From Cepaea nemoralis (lineage: Eukaryota; Mollusca; Gastropoda; Stylommatophora; Helicidae): a DNA stretch of 64,000 nt. Both the position numbers and the translations under genes were made by a program. The notes under the pieces are model-generated. The model searched no databases, had not been told where the DNA came from, and was given only the letters and a program-made list of their open reading frames with translations. Position 1 is the stretch's first letter, and every line of letters starts with the position of its first letter. Below, in pieces: positions 33,730 through 44,267 of this stretch. The DNA is taken from positions 1-64,000 of the forward strand of contig JACEFZ010026857.1 of the NCBI GenBank assembly GCA_014155875.1, in the 5' to 3' direction.

Positions 33730-35067
33730 TACGGGGTGTTTGTAAAGTATCACTACGCTCTGTATGTAGAACAAATTTGAAAAAAAAAAATATGAAGTAC
33801 ATGACATCGTAAAAAATGTGCTCCAAAGTCCATCGTGAAGCAATAAGCAGCGAATGGCTGTCGTCTGCTGGAGTAATTCTTTACATTGGAAACAGAACGA
33901 TGTTATCAACGGAAGATAGCATTTTTGTTTGTTTGTTGAAAAAGTGTATCGAAATGGCGGTCGATAAACACGGATGGATGTTCAAAGATTTATAGCAATA
34001 TATCCTGATATACAATCTTCTATAGCAGTACGGTCAGAAATTTAGTGAATAAGTTTCTTGCTATGGGAAATGTGGAAGATGCTCTGCGATCTGATATGCC
34101 TGATGTGTATGAAGAAAAATGTCTAGAAGGCCAAGACAGAATCCTGAAAAGTTCTATCAAGTCCTTAAGGAAAATGTCGCAACAAATGAACGTATCAGTA
34201 AGCACAGTGCACACAATTCTCAAACAACGATTACATTTTCAACCATACAGGATTTCTATTGTGTCTGAACTAAAAGAGTGGGATAATCTATCCAGAGTCA
34301 ACTACTCCACGTGGTTTCAAGCATTGTTAGCTAAAGAAGACGAGTCAATTCTAGATGTAACATTCTTCTCTGATGAGGCATGGTTTAATCTATCTGGATA
34401 AGGTTAAGAGCTAAAATAATCGTAGTGGAGCGCTTTTAATCCCAATGCATTTCATGAAGCGCCTCTACACGATGAGAAAATTGGGGTTTGGTGTATCATC
34501 AGTCGAAAACGTTTTATTGGACCAATTTTCTTCAACAACATTATAAATACCGATCGGTACCGTACTGACATTCTGGAGCATTCTTAAAAGCTGCTGAATG
34601 AACGTGACATTGAAGAAGCGTGCTTCCAGCAAGATGGTGCAGCTGCAAATACAGCTAGAGCATAATTCCGTTTATTTGGAAGACGTTTTCGTAAATCGAA
34701 TAATATCCCGTGGAATTTGGTCTGCCCATTCTCCAGATCTAACTCCATTAAATTATTATCTATTTGGTTTCTTGAAAGGAAATGATTTAAAAAAAAATAA
34801 TTTACACACAATTGAAGACCTGAAAGAAGCAATCAGAATTACCATTCAAGAAATAACAACAGACACGTTGCAAAACGTATTTGACAATATGAAGAGACGT
34901 GTACAGCCATGTCTCGAAGCCCGTGATAGACATTCAAACACCTGTTACAATGAATACTTCATTGGTGCTTTCCAGCTTCTCTAAAACATGTTTGATGACG
35001 TCATGTACTTCATTTTTCAAATTTGTTCTACATACAAAGTGTAGTGGCTCTTTACAAACACCCGGTA
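33730..35067 (+). mobile_element. Tc1/mariner-superfamily transposon, both ends present
   Basis: Both ends read TAC(G/C)GGGTGTTTGTAAAG with a TA at each outer edge (33730-33731 and 35066-35067), giving 1338 bp. The inverted repeats extend about 70-80 bp: left TGTATGTAGAACAAATTTGA and ATGAAGTACATGACATCG, right the inverse of the same with a few changes. A single transposase gene lies between them (next entry). The ends are well conserved although the gene is broken. Confidence 0.9.
33840..34984 (+). pseudogene. mariner-like transposase, broken
   Basis: Open pieces 34045-34401 and 34598-34984 plus out-of-frame pieces together span a DDE/D transposase of roughly 350 residues. The N-terminal helix-turn-helix part (33925-34060) is decayed. 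The catalytic landmarks are visible: FFSDEAWFNLSG with the first Asp at 34372, CFQQDGAAANT with the second Asp at 34633, and SPDLTPLNYYLFG where the third acidic position is Asn (codon AAT at 34751). In relatives this reads PLDY/PCDF. At least one stop (34399), one in the DILEHS region near 34587, and a frameshift between 34665 and 34730 break the gene. Because of the frameshift the second-to-third spacing is only approximate (about 38-39 codons). Confidence 0.88.
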
Positions 35068-35095
35068 GAATTTAAGTCTTTGAGATACATATATA

Positions 35096-35481
35096 GTTTA
35101 GTTTAGTTTAGTTTAGTTATGCAACCCACAAGTGCCCCATTCTATTCCTAACTCAAGCTTGTCTGGAGAATCTAAGCTCAGTGCACTAACTCCGTAGAAC
35201 CGGCGAGGATCCTGAAATACTTTGAGTAGATTTTTAACTCGAAATTTTGCCCTGGTAGCGCCGTCAGGCTACTCTTTTTTTAAATCTTCAACTGCCAAGG
35301 GATTTTTTACGTGCGCAACAATTCACACGGGCGTCCGATCTCACTACCCAGAGATCAGGGGTACATTTTGTTACTAGAAGTCCACGTGACAAAATCCCGA
35401 CCCTCACAGGGGCTTGAACCCGGGACCTCCAGCACTCGAGGCGGACACCATACCTGGAGACCACTTAGCCCCCTACCTACA
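35096..35481 (-). mobile_element. tRNA-headed SINE, family 5 (minus strand)
   Basis: On the minus strand the head is AGTGGTCTCCAGGTATGGTG and box B GGGTTCAAGCCCC, then a body with GTAGTGAGATCGGACGCCCG and a (AAACT)n tail. GATACATATATA (35084-35095) and GATGCATATATA (35482-35493) flank it as a 12-bp target-site duplication with one mismatch. The plus-strand copy is at 36547-36978. Confidence 0.88.
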
Positions 35482-35483
35482 GA

Positions 35484-35486
<3 letters not shown>

Positions 35487-35576
<90 letters not shown>
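35487..35576. repeat. (AT)n microsatellite
   Basis: About 45 AT dinucleotides, starting in the target-site duplication of the SINE. Confidence 0.96.
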
Positions 35577-35580
<4 letters not shown>

Positions 35581-36040
35581 AAACAGATCGTATTTTACAA
35601 GGGGGAAAAAATACAGAGGTCCTACAGAAGCTCTGAATAAAATCAGATGTATGAAAGAAATAAAAGATACTAGTTAAATATAGTGGCCACATTTTAGGAC
35701 ATAACACTCGTATAAAAGCCATACTGGAGGTAAGATGTGAGGGCAGGCAAGGGACATGTAGTCAGCGAAACAAGTAGGTAAATAGCATCAAGAAATGGAC
35801 TGTCAGTAGCCTGTCAGTGTCTAAAACCGGGGGGGGGGGGGGGGGGGGGGGAGTGCTGGAGATTCTATTGCAGCCAACCTTCTTTGCGGAAACGGTACCT
35901 AATAGAATTGACTAATTGTATGTCGTCAGGTTCTAGCTGATTGCGCATGCGCAATGGCGATTACAAAATGGCTGCTCTACTATCGACTTGTACCGTGTAA
36001 GGTGTTATTTTTTATTTGTGGTCAGAAGGTGTGAAACGTG
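35577..36040. other. No gene; short G homopolymer
   Basis: Unique sequence with a run of about 21 G at 35829-35851. No domain or transposon motif was seen. Confidence 0.5.
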
Positions 36041-36189
36041 AAATCTACAGAAGGATGTTGATTCAGTATGAAGACAATTGTTTGAATCAGGGAATAGGTA
36101 TGACTGGGTAGTAATATTTCAAAATGAAAGACAACAAATTCACAACGCAGGAATCTGCTTGGGAAAGTCACGATGTCCATCTGTTGAGA

Positions 36190-36546
36190 TATCAAGCGCC
36201 CTGTGTTGGTGCATTTTCAGGAAAGGGGTGAAACTGTGACTAGTGCTCGATACAGTGACATGCTATTGAACAAGCAGAAGCTCTCGAAAATATTTAACTA
36301 ACGGAGATTTAACTAACGGAGATTTAACTAACGGAGATTTAACTAACAAGGAGTATTGTTGCCGCAGGACATCGACCGCCTTAAAACGGCTGCGCATACA
36401 GTGGATACTCTTCATGCTCTGAAATTTGAGGTCTTGAAACAGCCAGCATATAGTCCAGACGTGGTACCATCGGACTTTCACTTGTTTGGATCCTTGAAAG
36501 AACATTTGCGAGATCAGAGGTTTGTAGATGACGACAAGTTAGAGGC
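36190..36546 (+). pseudogene. mariner transposase fragment (SETMAR-type group)
   Basis: Frame pieces read VHFQERGETVTSARYSDMLL, then DIDRLKTAAHTVDTLHALKF and QPAYSPDVVPSDFHLFGSLK, then HLRDQRFVDDDKLE. This is the stretch around the second and third catalytic positions of a classic mariner transposase; the third acidic residue is kept (VPSDFHLFG) but the second, in the usual HDNARPH motif, is destroyed at 36357. A 15-bp tandem repeat has expanded inside the gene at 36297-36350. The gene is cut at its 3' end by a family 5 SINE. It is a different mariner family from the 33.7-35.1 kb element. Confidence 0.85.
36297..36350. repeat. 15-bp tandem repeat, about 3.5 copies
   Basis: AACTAACGGAGATTT repeated inside the mariner remnant, giving a repeated LVKSP frame on the minus strand. 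Confidence 0.9.
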
Positions 36547-36978
36547 GGGGCAAAGTGTGGGATGTGTGGTCTCGAGGTATGGTGTCCGCCTCGAGTGCTG
36601 GAGGTCCCGGGTTCAGGCCCCGGTGAGGACCGGGATTTATTTAAAAAATCCACCTGGACTTCCAGTAATAAAATTTCCCCTGGTTTCTGGGTAGTGAGAT
36701 CGGACGCCCGTGTGTATTGTTGCGCACGTAAAAAAATCCCTTGGCAGTTGGAAATCGAAAAGAGTAGCCTAACGGCGCTGCCCGGGCAAAATTTCGAGTT
36801 AAAAATCTACCCAAAGTATTTCAGGATCCTCGGCGATGCAACGGAGTTCGTGCATTGAGCTGAGTTTCTCCAGACTCAGGGTTGAGTTAGGAGGAAAACG
36901 GAGCACTTATGGATTAAACCGTGTGCCGTGATGTTGATCCAACGACTAAACTAAACTAAATTAAAACTAAACTAAACC
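36547..36978 (+). mobile_element. tRNA-headed SINE, family 5 (plus strand)
   Basis: Matches the reverse complement of 35096-35481 throughout: GGTATGGTGTCCGCCTCGAG, TGGAGGTCCCGGGTTCAGGC, TGGTTTCTGGGTAGTGAGAT, ATCCCTTGGCAGTTG and CAAAATTTCGAGTTAAAAAT. The tail is (AAACT)n. It is longer than the minus copy through an extra segment near the 3' end (GACTCAGGGTTGAGTTAGGA...). It inserted into the mariner remnant. Confidence 0.9.
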
Positions 36979-36984
36979 CAAGAA

Positions 36985-38199
<1,215 letters not shown>

Positions 38200-38200
<1 letters not shown>

Positions 38201-38276
38201 GAACGAACGAACTTTATTTTCAAACGGTTACGAATTGGGCACGCAGGCACGTCTGAATTTTAGCCCTTCTATTACT
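38200..38276 (-). mobile_element. LINE 3' end (jockey/CR1-like family), copy 3, partial
   Basis: (GAAC)n then CTTTATTTTCAAACGGTTAC, AATTGGGCACGCAGGCACGT and AGCCCTTCTAT: the reverse complement of the family 3' end. Only about 75 bp, cut at a (CA)n tract. Confidence 0.8.
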
Positions 38277-38277
38277 A

Positions 38278-38282
38278 TGTTT

Positions 38283-38365
<83 letters not shown>

Positions 38366-38372
38366 ACGAACT
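38278..38372. repeat. (CA)n, (TA)n, (CA)n, (GA)n microsatellite
   Basis: Short tracts separating two copies of the same LINE 3' end. Confidence 0.95.
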
Positions 38373-38775
38373 AACGAACGAACAAACAAACTTTATTTTC
38401 AAAGGGTTAAGAATTGGGCACGCAGGCCCGTCTAACATTCTGCCCTTCTATCACTCTCTTTCATACATTATTTCATTCACACATCATTCAAGGCTATCAG
38501 AGAACAGCAACAATATAAAAGATTTGCATTATAAAGGCATGGGCAGAATGCGAACATCAATACTATACGACTTAGTAATATTAGCTAATGGTGTGACACT
38601 TGTTATTAGCCATGTGGAATATACTGGCCTACCATAAATGGGACTGGCTGTTATACTAGGGTTTTGTTATTATTATTATTTGTATTATTAAGGGGGAAGA
38701 TAATCCGTACCGAGATCGTGTTCGAATAATTTGCGATTATATGTATAGGGATTGGTGATGTCTTTGATTTCTAGT

Positions 38776-39525
38776 TGCATCCAACTAGATAGAAAATGCA
38801 GACAAGAAAATCCGGCTGCTGTGGAGGCTGAAGTACAAGCGTTGATTTTCGAGAATTCGCTAGACAGTGACGCGGTCATCTACACAGATGGGTCGGTCGT
38901 CCGACATGTGAGAAGCTCATGGGCCTTTACAGCTCGGGCCGGAGGGAGAATTGTGAAGGAGGACTCTGGTGCTTTCACTGAAACCACAAGTAGCCTGACC
39001 ATGGAAGTCATGGCAGTAAGTAAAGCAATAACATGGCTCGAGACACAGACATTCACTAGGGCTTGTTTCCTTAGCGACTCAATGAACATGATCAAGAGGA
39101 TAGAGGAGGGGTCGATCCGAAGAGAATGGTTGCTGCCTCTGAAGCGGTCTCGGCTGGCAAAGATTAGTTTCATCTTCGTGCCAGGGCATGCGGGAGTACA
39201 AGGAAATGAGCGGGCTGACAAGCTCGCAGGTGAGGCTACTGTGGAGGGCGGACGCGCCATGGATCAGGCTGACATTCTGAATGCTCTACGAGAAGTGAGA
39301 CTTTTGCAAGAACCAAGTGATGACTGTGAATCTACAACAATGGCCAGACTGCGAGAGCAGCAAATTAAAAGAGGGGTGGCCAAACAAGAACACTACGCAG
39401 GAAGCCAAAGAAGATTGATAAACCAACACAGAACTGGCGTCGTTAGCCGCTACACGCTGCGGGATTTGCTGAGGAGGGGATCCGAGCACTTATGGACTGA
39501 ATGGTCCGATGTGCAACGAGGATGA
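38776..39525 (+). pseudogene. LINE ORF2 C-terminus: RNase H domain
   Basis: An uninterrupted frame of 250 codons (the first eight codons of the frame from 38752 are host sequence). It carries a ribonuclease H fold as found at the C-terminus of I/R1/jockey-type ORF2 proteins: AVIYTDGSVV (first Asp), TMEVMAVSKAI (Glu), ACFLSDSMNMI (second Asp), and FVPGHAGVQGNERADKLAG (His loop and last Asp). All four acidic catalytic positions are kept. The segment after 39270 (EVRLLQEPSDDCES to WSDVQRG) is the usual poorly conserved tail. Role: removal of RNA from RNA-DNA hybrids during target-primed copying. There is no start codon of its own; the rest of ORF2 (endonuclease, polymerase) is missing. Recent insertion, as no stop has accumulated. 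Confidence 0.92.
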
Positions 39526-39557
39526 TCTGTCGACTAACTAACTAACTAACTAACTAA
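38776..39557 (+). mobile_element. Non-LTR retrotransposon fragment with RNase H, 14-bp target-site duplication
   Basis: CTTTGATTTCTAGT is present at 38762-38775 and again at 39558-39571, flanking a 782-bp insertion. It ends in a (CTAA)n tail (39531-39557) and its 5' end is truncated inside the coding frame. Insertion is into the minus-strand LINE at 38373-39945, so this element is the younger of the two. The RNase H coding part is described separately. Confidence 0.93.
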
Positions 39558-39942
39558 CTTTGATTTCTAGTGGAAGATTGTTCCATAACTGAGCTGCAGA
39601 GTACGTTAAGCTTGTTTTGTATAAGTCAATCCTAGGCTTTGGAATGTGTAATATTTTAATCGTTTACTGTGTCTAAGATTATATTTAAACAATGGCCAAA
39701 GGTAATTTGGTGCATTCCGATGTAGGATTTTGTGAATTAGTTTAGCCTTATTGAAAAGCAGGCGTTTGCGGAGTGGTAGTAACTGAAGGCGTTTATACAG
39801 GCTAGGATTGTCAGATAAATGTTTGCTATAAATTAGACTCATAGCCCGTTTCTGGAGTGAGTAAAGTCGCTTGGTGTTTGAATTAGAACAACCATCCCTG
39901 ATTGTAGAGCAGTAGTCAACATGCGTCTGTATATGAGAAGTG

Positions 39943-40024
<82 letters not shown>
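39943..40024. repeat. (AT)n microsatellite
   Basis: About 41 AT dinucleotides sitting exactly between the truncated LINE and the LTR. Confidence 0.97.
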
Positions 40025-40028
<4 letters not shown>

Positions 40029-40533
40029 AGAGTCCAACAGGGGACAGCGATGCAGGGACATCGTTACGACCGCCAGGCGACTTAGCTCCCAGTAAGGGAT
40101 GCAACAACTGCGTTGCGCCGCCAGGCGAATAGGAGTTACCGGCCTGCGAGATCGCTGGCTGACCAGCGGTCAGGCCGCCAACGCAAGACGCACGCCTGCC
40201 ACGTGACGCCACGTCAGGCAGGAGGCAAGTTGCGAACCAGGTCCAGACAGCTCTGGGGACACGGAACATGACGGACGTGTGATTGAGAGAAAGGCGTTGT
40301 ATGGTTTCTGTATTGAAAGGCGAGTGTCTGGACATCTTGCGAGTCAGACTTGTGAACTGTATTGTGGATGTAAGTTGTAAAGTATCCATTATATATATTT
40401 GTGATCATCGTTCTGTATTTGATATGTTAATAAATCCATCGAACGATGTGTCGTTGAGTCTTACGTCAAATCACGTTGTATTTGTACTGTCTCACACTTG
40501 TTAGGCAAGCGAGCCAAGTTTAAGACCCTGACA
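40025..40533 (+). mobile_element. LTR of an LTR retrotransposon (509 bp)
   Basis: Starts TGTCAGAGTCC and ends AAGACCCTGACA, giving the TG...CA inverted ends TGTCAG/CTGACA. It holds TATATATA at about 40391-40398 and AATAAATCCATCG as a possible polyadenylation signal at about 40430. Directly downstream, GTGGAGGGCTCGTCCCGC resembles a proline-tRNA primer-binding site (TGGGGGCTCGTCC...). The second LTR is not in the window. Because a Gag-like start follows, I read this as the 5' LTR of a truncated element. Confidence 0.75.
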
Positions 40534-41426
40534 TGTGTGAACGTGGAGGGCTCGTCCCGCTTTAATTTACTTATATTTGAACGTGAGTAGCTCGTCCTTG
40601 TTGAACGTGCAGGTCTCGTCCAGCTTTAATTTAGTTAGATTTGAACCTAGATGTGATCATAATTTACTTGGATTAGAGTTAAATGTGTTAATGTGATCAT
40701 GGAAGGCTCATTTTGATTTATTACTACATTATTTAAACATGTGTAAGATCATTTGTAAACGTACAATGCATACATTTTGTTTGATCATGTAAGCGTGTAA
40801 AACATTTGTGATTTGTGAAACTTTTCACCGTTTTGACCTTGTCGACATTGTGATCTTGTCGCCATTTTGACCTTGTCGCCATCTTGTAAACTTGATGTCT
40901 ATGTCCTTACTGAATGTCATCTTGATGTAAGTGATGTATCATCAATGTTGTAGAGTGTTAAGATACTTGTAGATTGTCTTGGTGCATTGAGTTTGTGGAA
41001 CGCTAAAAGTGTTTGGAAAGAAAGTAACGTGTATTGTAAAACAACTGTTGACGGACAAACTTACGACATACAACTACACTCAACGCCATACAAACCTAAT
41101 CAACACTTAGTGACAAGCAGGCACACACCAACAAATAGACGCTAATTTATCTTCTTCCAAAAACAAAGCAGGTTTTTCCGTATCATCCGAAACCTTGCGT
41201 AGAGGTCATTTGTAGTCTGAAGTAGCGACCCTACAGTTCCTAGCCCGATTTTCCAACCGTTCTTCACCGCATCCAGGGCACTTGAGTATAATTTTTTTTC
41301 TTTTCGTATACTTTAAAGATGCATTTTTAGGCACATATCGTCCATATAAACAGATTGTAAATTGTTGATTACTAACCACTTATAACATATTGTGTGTGGC
41401 TGGTATTTCATTGACATTTTTCCATC
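40534..41426 (+). mobile_element. LTR retrotransposon leader region
   Basis: Non-coding stretch between LTR and Gag start. The primer-site-like sequence is partly repeated (GAACGTGAGTAGCTCGTCC, GAACGTGCAGGTCTCGTCC). A GACCTTGTCGCCAT-type unit also repeats near 40830-40890. No frame was seen. Confidence 0.55.
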
Positions 41427-41706
41427 ATGTCTTCATTATTTGATTTCATTGATATGGGCATAAAGTTACAGTTACATGGTGATGAACTAACACAGTTGAG
41501 TGAGCAGAAGTACGCTGAATACCTACTAGTACAGGAGAGAGAGAGCCAGGGAGAGAGCCAGAGAGACAGAGAAAGACAAAGCCAGAGTGACAGAGAGAGA
41601 GACAGAGAGAGACAGAGACAGAGGGATAGAGAGACAGAAAAAGAGCGCCAGAGAAAGACAGAAGAGAGAGTGACAGAGAAAGACAGAGAGGGACAGAGAG
41701 ACACAG

Positions 41707-41715
<9 letters not shown>
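41427..41715 (+). pseudogene. Gag N-terminus of an LTR retrotransposon, degenerating into a microsatellite
   Basis: A frame begins MSSLFDFIDMGIKLQLHGDE and continues LTQLSEQKYAEYLLVQERES before becoming a run of Q/R/D/E/S residues encoded by GACAGAGA repeats. A short helical start followed by a long charged coiled coil is typical, in my recollection, of Ty3/Gypsy Gag proteins from molluscs; this is by resemblance only. The frame runs into (AT)n at 41709, and no protease, polymerase or integrase follows, so the element is truncated. The start was chosen as the first ATG (41427) in a clean leader. The position about 900 bp after the LTR fits. Confidence 0.6.
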
Positions 41716-41777
<62 letters not shown>

Positions 41778-41835
41778 TATATAGATAGATAGAGAAAGAG
41801 AGAGAGAGAGAGAGAGAGACAGAGAGGGAGAGAGA
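41540..41835. repeat. (GACAGA)n, (AT)n, (GA)n microsatellite
   Basis: GACAGA-type repeats that are co-extensive with the charged part of the Gag-like frame, then (AT)n at 41709-41776 and (GA)n to 41835. Confidence 0.95.
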
Positions 41836-41849
41836 ATTAAAAAAAAATG

Positions 41850-42122
41850 CTCCACAGTAAGAACCGTCTCCGTGGTCGCAGGCTTGCGAACGCGGTTCGT
41901 GAGCCGCATATCCAGGCGTTCAAAGCACAGCGGTGACCGATTCGGCAGCGGACCGTGTCCCGTTGTGTTATAACGTGCTGGTATGGGAGCCGGTCGTTCG
42001 GAAAGCAATGGCAAACTACTAAACGTAAAACTTGCCCAGGAATTACGAACAGCAAAATAAAATAAAAATGCTGGGGTTGACTGCTACGTCCGTAAAGGAT
42101 ATGCAACTTAAAAAAAAAAAAA
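41850..42122 (+). mobile_element. SINE, family 1 (copy e)
   Basis: Head with CCGTGGTCGCAGGCTTGC (box A region) and GCGTTCAAAGCAC (weak B box), then GATTCGGCAGCGGACCG. The tail reads GGAAAGCAATGGCAAACTAC, AACTTGCCCAGG, GGGGTTGACTGCTACGTCC and GTAAAGGATATGCAAC, closing with about 15 A. Confidence 0.85.
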
Positions 42123-42227
42123 AGCAAGAACCGGCAGACGTGCATCTAACCACTGTGACTCATTACATACATTAAAATGCTGCATGCACTTGTCCAGGCT
42201 ATTCTACATTAATAATTTTGTCGTTAT

Positions 42228-42355
42228 TTTCTGAACGAGACGCCAACTTTCAAGTCCAACTGACTGATGTTTGCAATCAACCGACTACACCGCCGGCAAA
42301 GCATATCAGGTTCAAACACGAGCTCGTTAAACCCCTCAGCCACGCCGACCTCGAT
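42228..42355 (-). mobile_element. tRNA-headed SINE fragment (minus strand)
   Basis: On the minus strand GGCGTGGCTGAGGGGTTTAA (box A region) and GTTTGAACCTGATATGC, then GCCGGCGGTGTAGTCGGTTG. A head-type segment with a degraded B box. CAAGTCCAACTGACTGATGT on the plus strand recalls the 26.6-kb fragment (AAGTCCAACTGACCAGTGTG), so both belong to one family. Confidence 0.65.
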
Positions 42356-42369
42356 TCATACAGAATATA

Positions 42370-42850
42370 AATAATGCCTGGACAGGAAACAGTCAGGAAC
42401 AGATGGATAAGTGACGGAGAAGATACTTGAGAAAAGACAGACACGTTGTGTCACAAAACACCCGAAGGATGAAGCCCCAGAAATGTGCTGCAAATTAAGG
42501 TACCTGTAAGGGGTTGAATGTGACGTGATGAGATGTCGTGAAGCAAATTATAATGAACAAGCGAAACATAACACAGAAGAACAAAAACCACCTTTCTTGA
42601 ATAACAACAGGGGAAAAGTTTGTACTTTCTTGTTGAATAGCGATGTGAAAAATCTTTCAGAATGTGAAGGTTTGGACTTCACTATTGTGTTAGTGTCGGG
42701 AGTGTAGAGTAAGAAAGTACGATTGCAAACTGTGAGCAAGGCGAGACACTGGTGCTCTCATGTTGAACGTGCCGTTAGCCGCAGAATGTTGAATGAAGAA
42801 TTTCTCCTGAAGCAGTAGTTTTCCTATTACGTGTCTGCGATATAGCAGAT
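42370..42850. other. No feature recognised
   Basis: Small opposite frames at 42525-42739 have no motif. Confidence 0.5.
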
Positions 42851-42851
42851 G

Positions 42852-43395
42852 TAGAAGAAGAAGAAGAAGAAGAAGAAGAAGAAGAAGAAGAAGAAGAAGA
42901 AGAAGAAGAAGAAGAAGAAGAAGAAGAAGAAGGAAGAGAAGGAGAGGAAGAGAAGGAGAGGAAGAATAGGAAGAAGAAGGAGAAAAAATAAAGAAGAAGA
43001 AGAAGAAGAAGAAGAAGAAGAAGAAGAAGAAGAAGAAGAAAAAGAAGAAGAAGAAGGAAGAGAAGGAGAAGAAGAGAAGGAGAGGAAGAGTAGGAAGAAG
43101 AAGGAGGAGAAGAAGAAGAAAAAGAAGAAGAAGAAGAAGAAGAAGAAGAAGAAGAAGAAGAAGAAGAAGAAGAAGAAGAAGAAGAGGAGTAGGCGGAATA
43201 GGAGGATGTGGAGGAGGAGAAGGAGGAGGAGGAGGAGGTGGAAAAATAAGCAGAAGAGGAGAAGAAGAAGAAGAAGAAGAAGAAGAAGAAGAAGAAGAAG
43301 AAGAAGAAGAAGAAGAAGAAGAAGAAGAAGAAGAAGAAGAAGAAGAAGAAAAGAAGAAGAAGCAGCAGCAGCAGCAGCAGCATCAGCAGCATAAG
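42852..43395. repeat. (AGA)n/(AGG)n then (CAG)n microsatellite
   Basis: About 540 bp of AGA triplets with AGGAAG islands, ending in AGC triplets at 43362-43395. The minus-strand 205-codon Phe/Leu/Ser frame is an artefact. Confidence 0.97.
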
Positions 43396-43890
43396 AGGAA
43401 GATATCAGAAATGGCTCAGAGTTGTGCCACGCATACTTTATTGATCTATTTCTTCATTTAGTAACTTTGCCATATTGAAGTCTTACACCACCTGAAGCTG
43501 GCTTTATTGTAAGGAGCGGTAGACTAATGTTTCCCTGAGATTTCATTAGCCCACGTAATGTCCAGTTTCTTCTCTAGCCTGCAACATGCGGGCACCTACC
43601 CGCAGACGCGAACATGAAATAACGTCATTAGCAGCAACATGGAAATCAATATGCGACAAGAGTGGAGGGAGGTGTTCCACGTTTATGCTAGAATGAGCTT
43701 GAGGGGATGCGACAATACGGAAATAAATAACATCATTGATCGGCGAGGGAATATCGCAAGTCTGGATGTTTCTTCCAAGACATCCCTAATATTTACTTCT
43801 ATTGCTACTGACATCTTGCCGTCTTGTTTGTTGCACTGTGCTTCACAAAGGCATAATAACCTCTCCAACAGCATACCACAACAGCATACC
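43396..43890. other. No firm feature
   Basis: A frame at 43639-43947 begins in sequence with no motif and runs into the LINE tail below. The short C-rich CAGCATACCACAACAGCATA duplication at 43869-43895 is the only local repeat. Confidence 0.4.
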
Positions 43891-43894
43891 ACAA

Positions 43895-44093
43895 CAAGCA
43901 ATGATATACAGACCAGATGGAAACAGAGGAAGTGGCCGACCACGTAAACGTTGGACGGAGGGAATAGCAGAGTCCATGGGAATATCGATATATGAAGCCC
44001 ATAATGGGGCACTCTCACGATGTTTATACTTCACCTCGACACCGCAAGGTAAAAGAGGATCATGATGAGATGAGATGAGATGAGCTCAAAGCT
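43895..44093 (+). pseudogene. LINE C-terminal fragment with (GATGA)n tail
   Basis: In one frame: RPDGNRGSGRPRKRWTEGIA, MGISIYEAHNGALSR, then PQGKRGS and a stop. GRPRxRWxDGI...A...R is the usual end of RTE/BovB-type ORF2. It is followed at once by (GATGA)n at 44063-44093, a typical short-repeat tail. It is a separate subfamily from the 22-kb and 50-kb copies. Confidence 0.72.
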
Positions 44094-44165
44094 TGGGTTC
44101 AATTGTAAAGACAATGTGTTGCCCGTGCAGCATGATCATTCTCTCGGCCTGACTAGTTTACTCCA
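44085..44165 (+). repeat. Dispersed repeat A (copy 2)
   Basis: AAGCTTGGGTTCAATTG, AATGTGTTGCCCGTGCAGCA and CTCTCGGCCTGACTAG match 7905-7990. Confidence 0.65.
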
Positions 44166-44196
44166 GAACTCGTCAATATTTATTGAATGACGTAAC

Positions 44197-44267
44197 CATC
44201 ATCATGTGCGACGCCGATAAGCGTGGACGCTCATGTTTCGGCGTCTCAAACGATCGCCTTAGTCGTG
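44197..44267 (-). mobile_element. RTE-like LINE 3' end (minus strand), left half
   Basis: ACGCCGATAAGCGTGGACGC and TCATGTTTCGGCGTCTCAAA match 15040-15090 and 50190-50250. The match is cut at 44267 by the long-TIR element and resumes at 45617. Confidence 0.8.

Larger units (their letters stand above)
38373..39945 (-). mobile_element. 5'-truncated LINE (minus strand), copy 4, split by another LINE
   Basis: The 3' tail (GAAC)n and the AATTGGGCACGCAGGCCCGT hairpin lie at 38373-38440, then an untranslated stretch. The coding remnant then reads on the minus strand from 39945 down to 39572 and from 38775 down to the stop at 38688-38690. The first coding part has HIQTHVDYCSTIRDG, LQKRAMSLI, LPLRKRLLFNKAKL; the second ends YTYNRKLFEHDLGTDYLPP. 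This matches 18123-18816 residue by residue in order. The piece is broken by the insertion at 38776-39557 and its 5' side stops at (AT)n. Confidence 0.88.

Noticed and set aside
42775..43392. 205-codon minus-strand Phe/Leu/Ser frame
   Set aside because: Translation of an AGA triplet repeat, not a protein.
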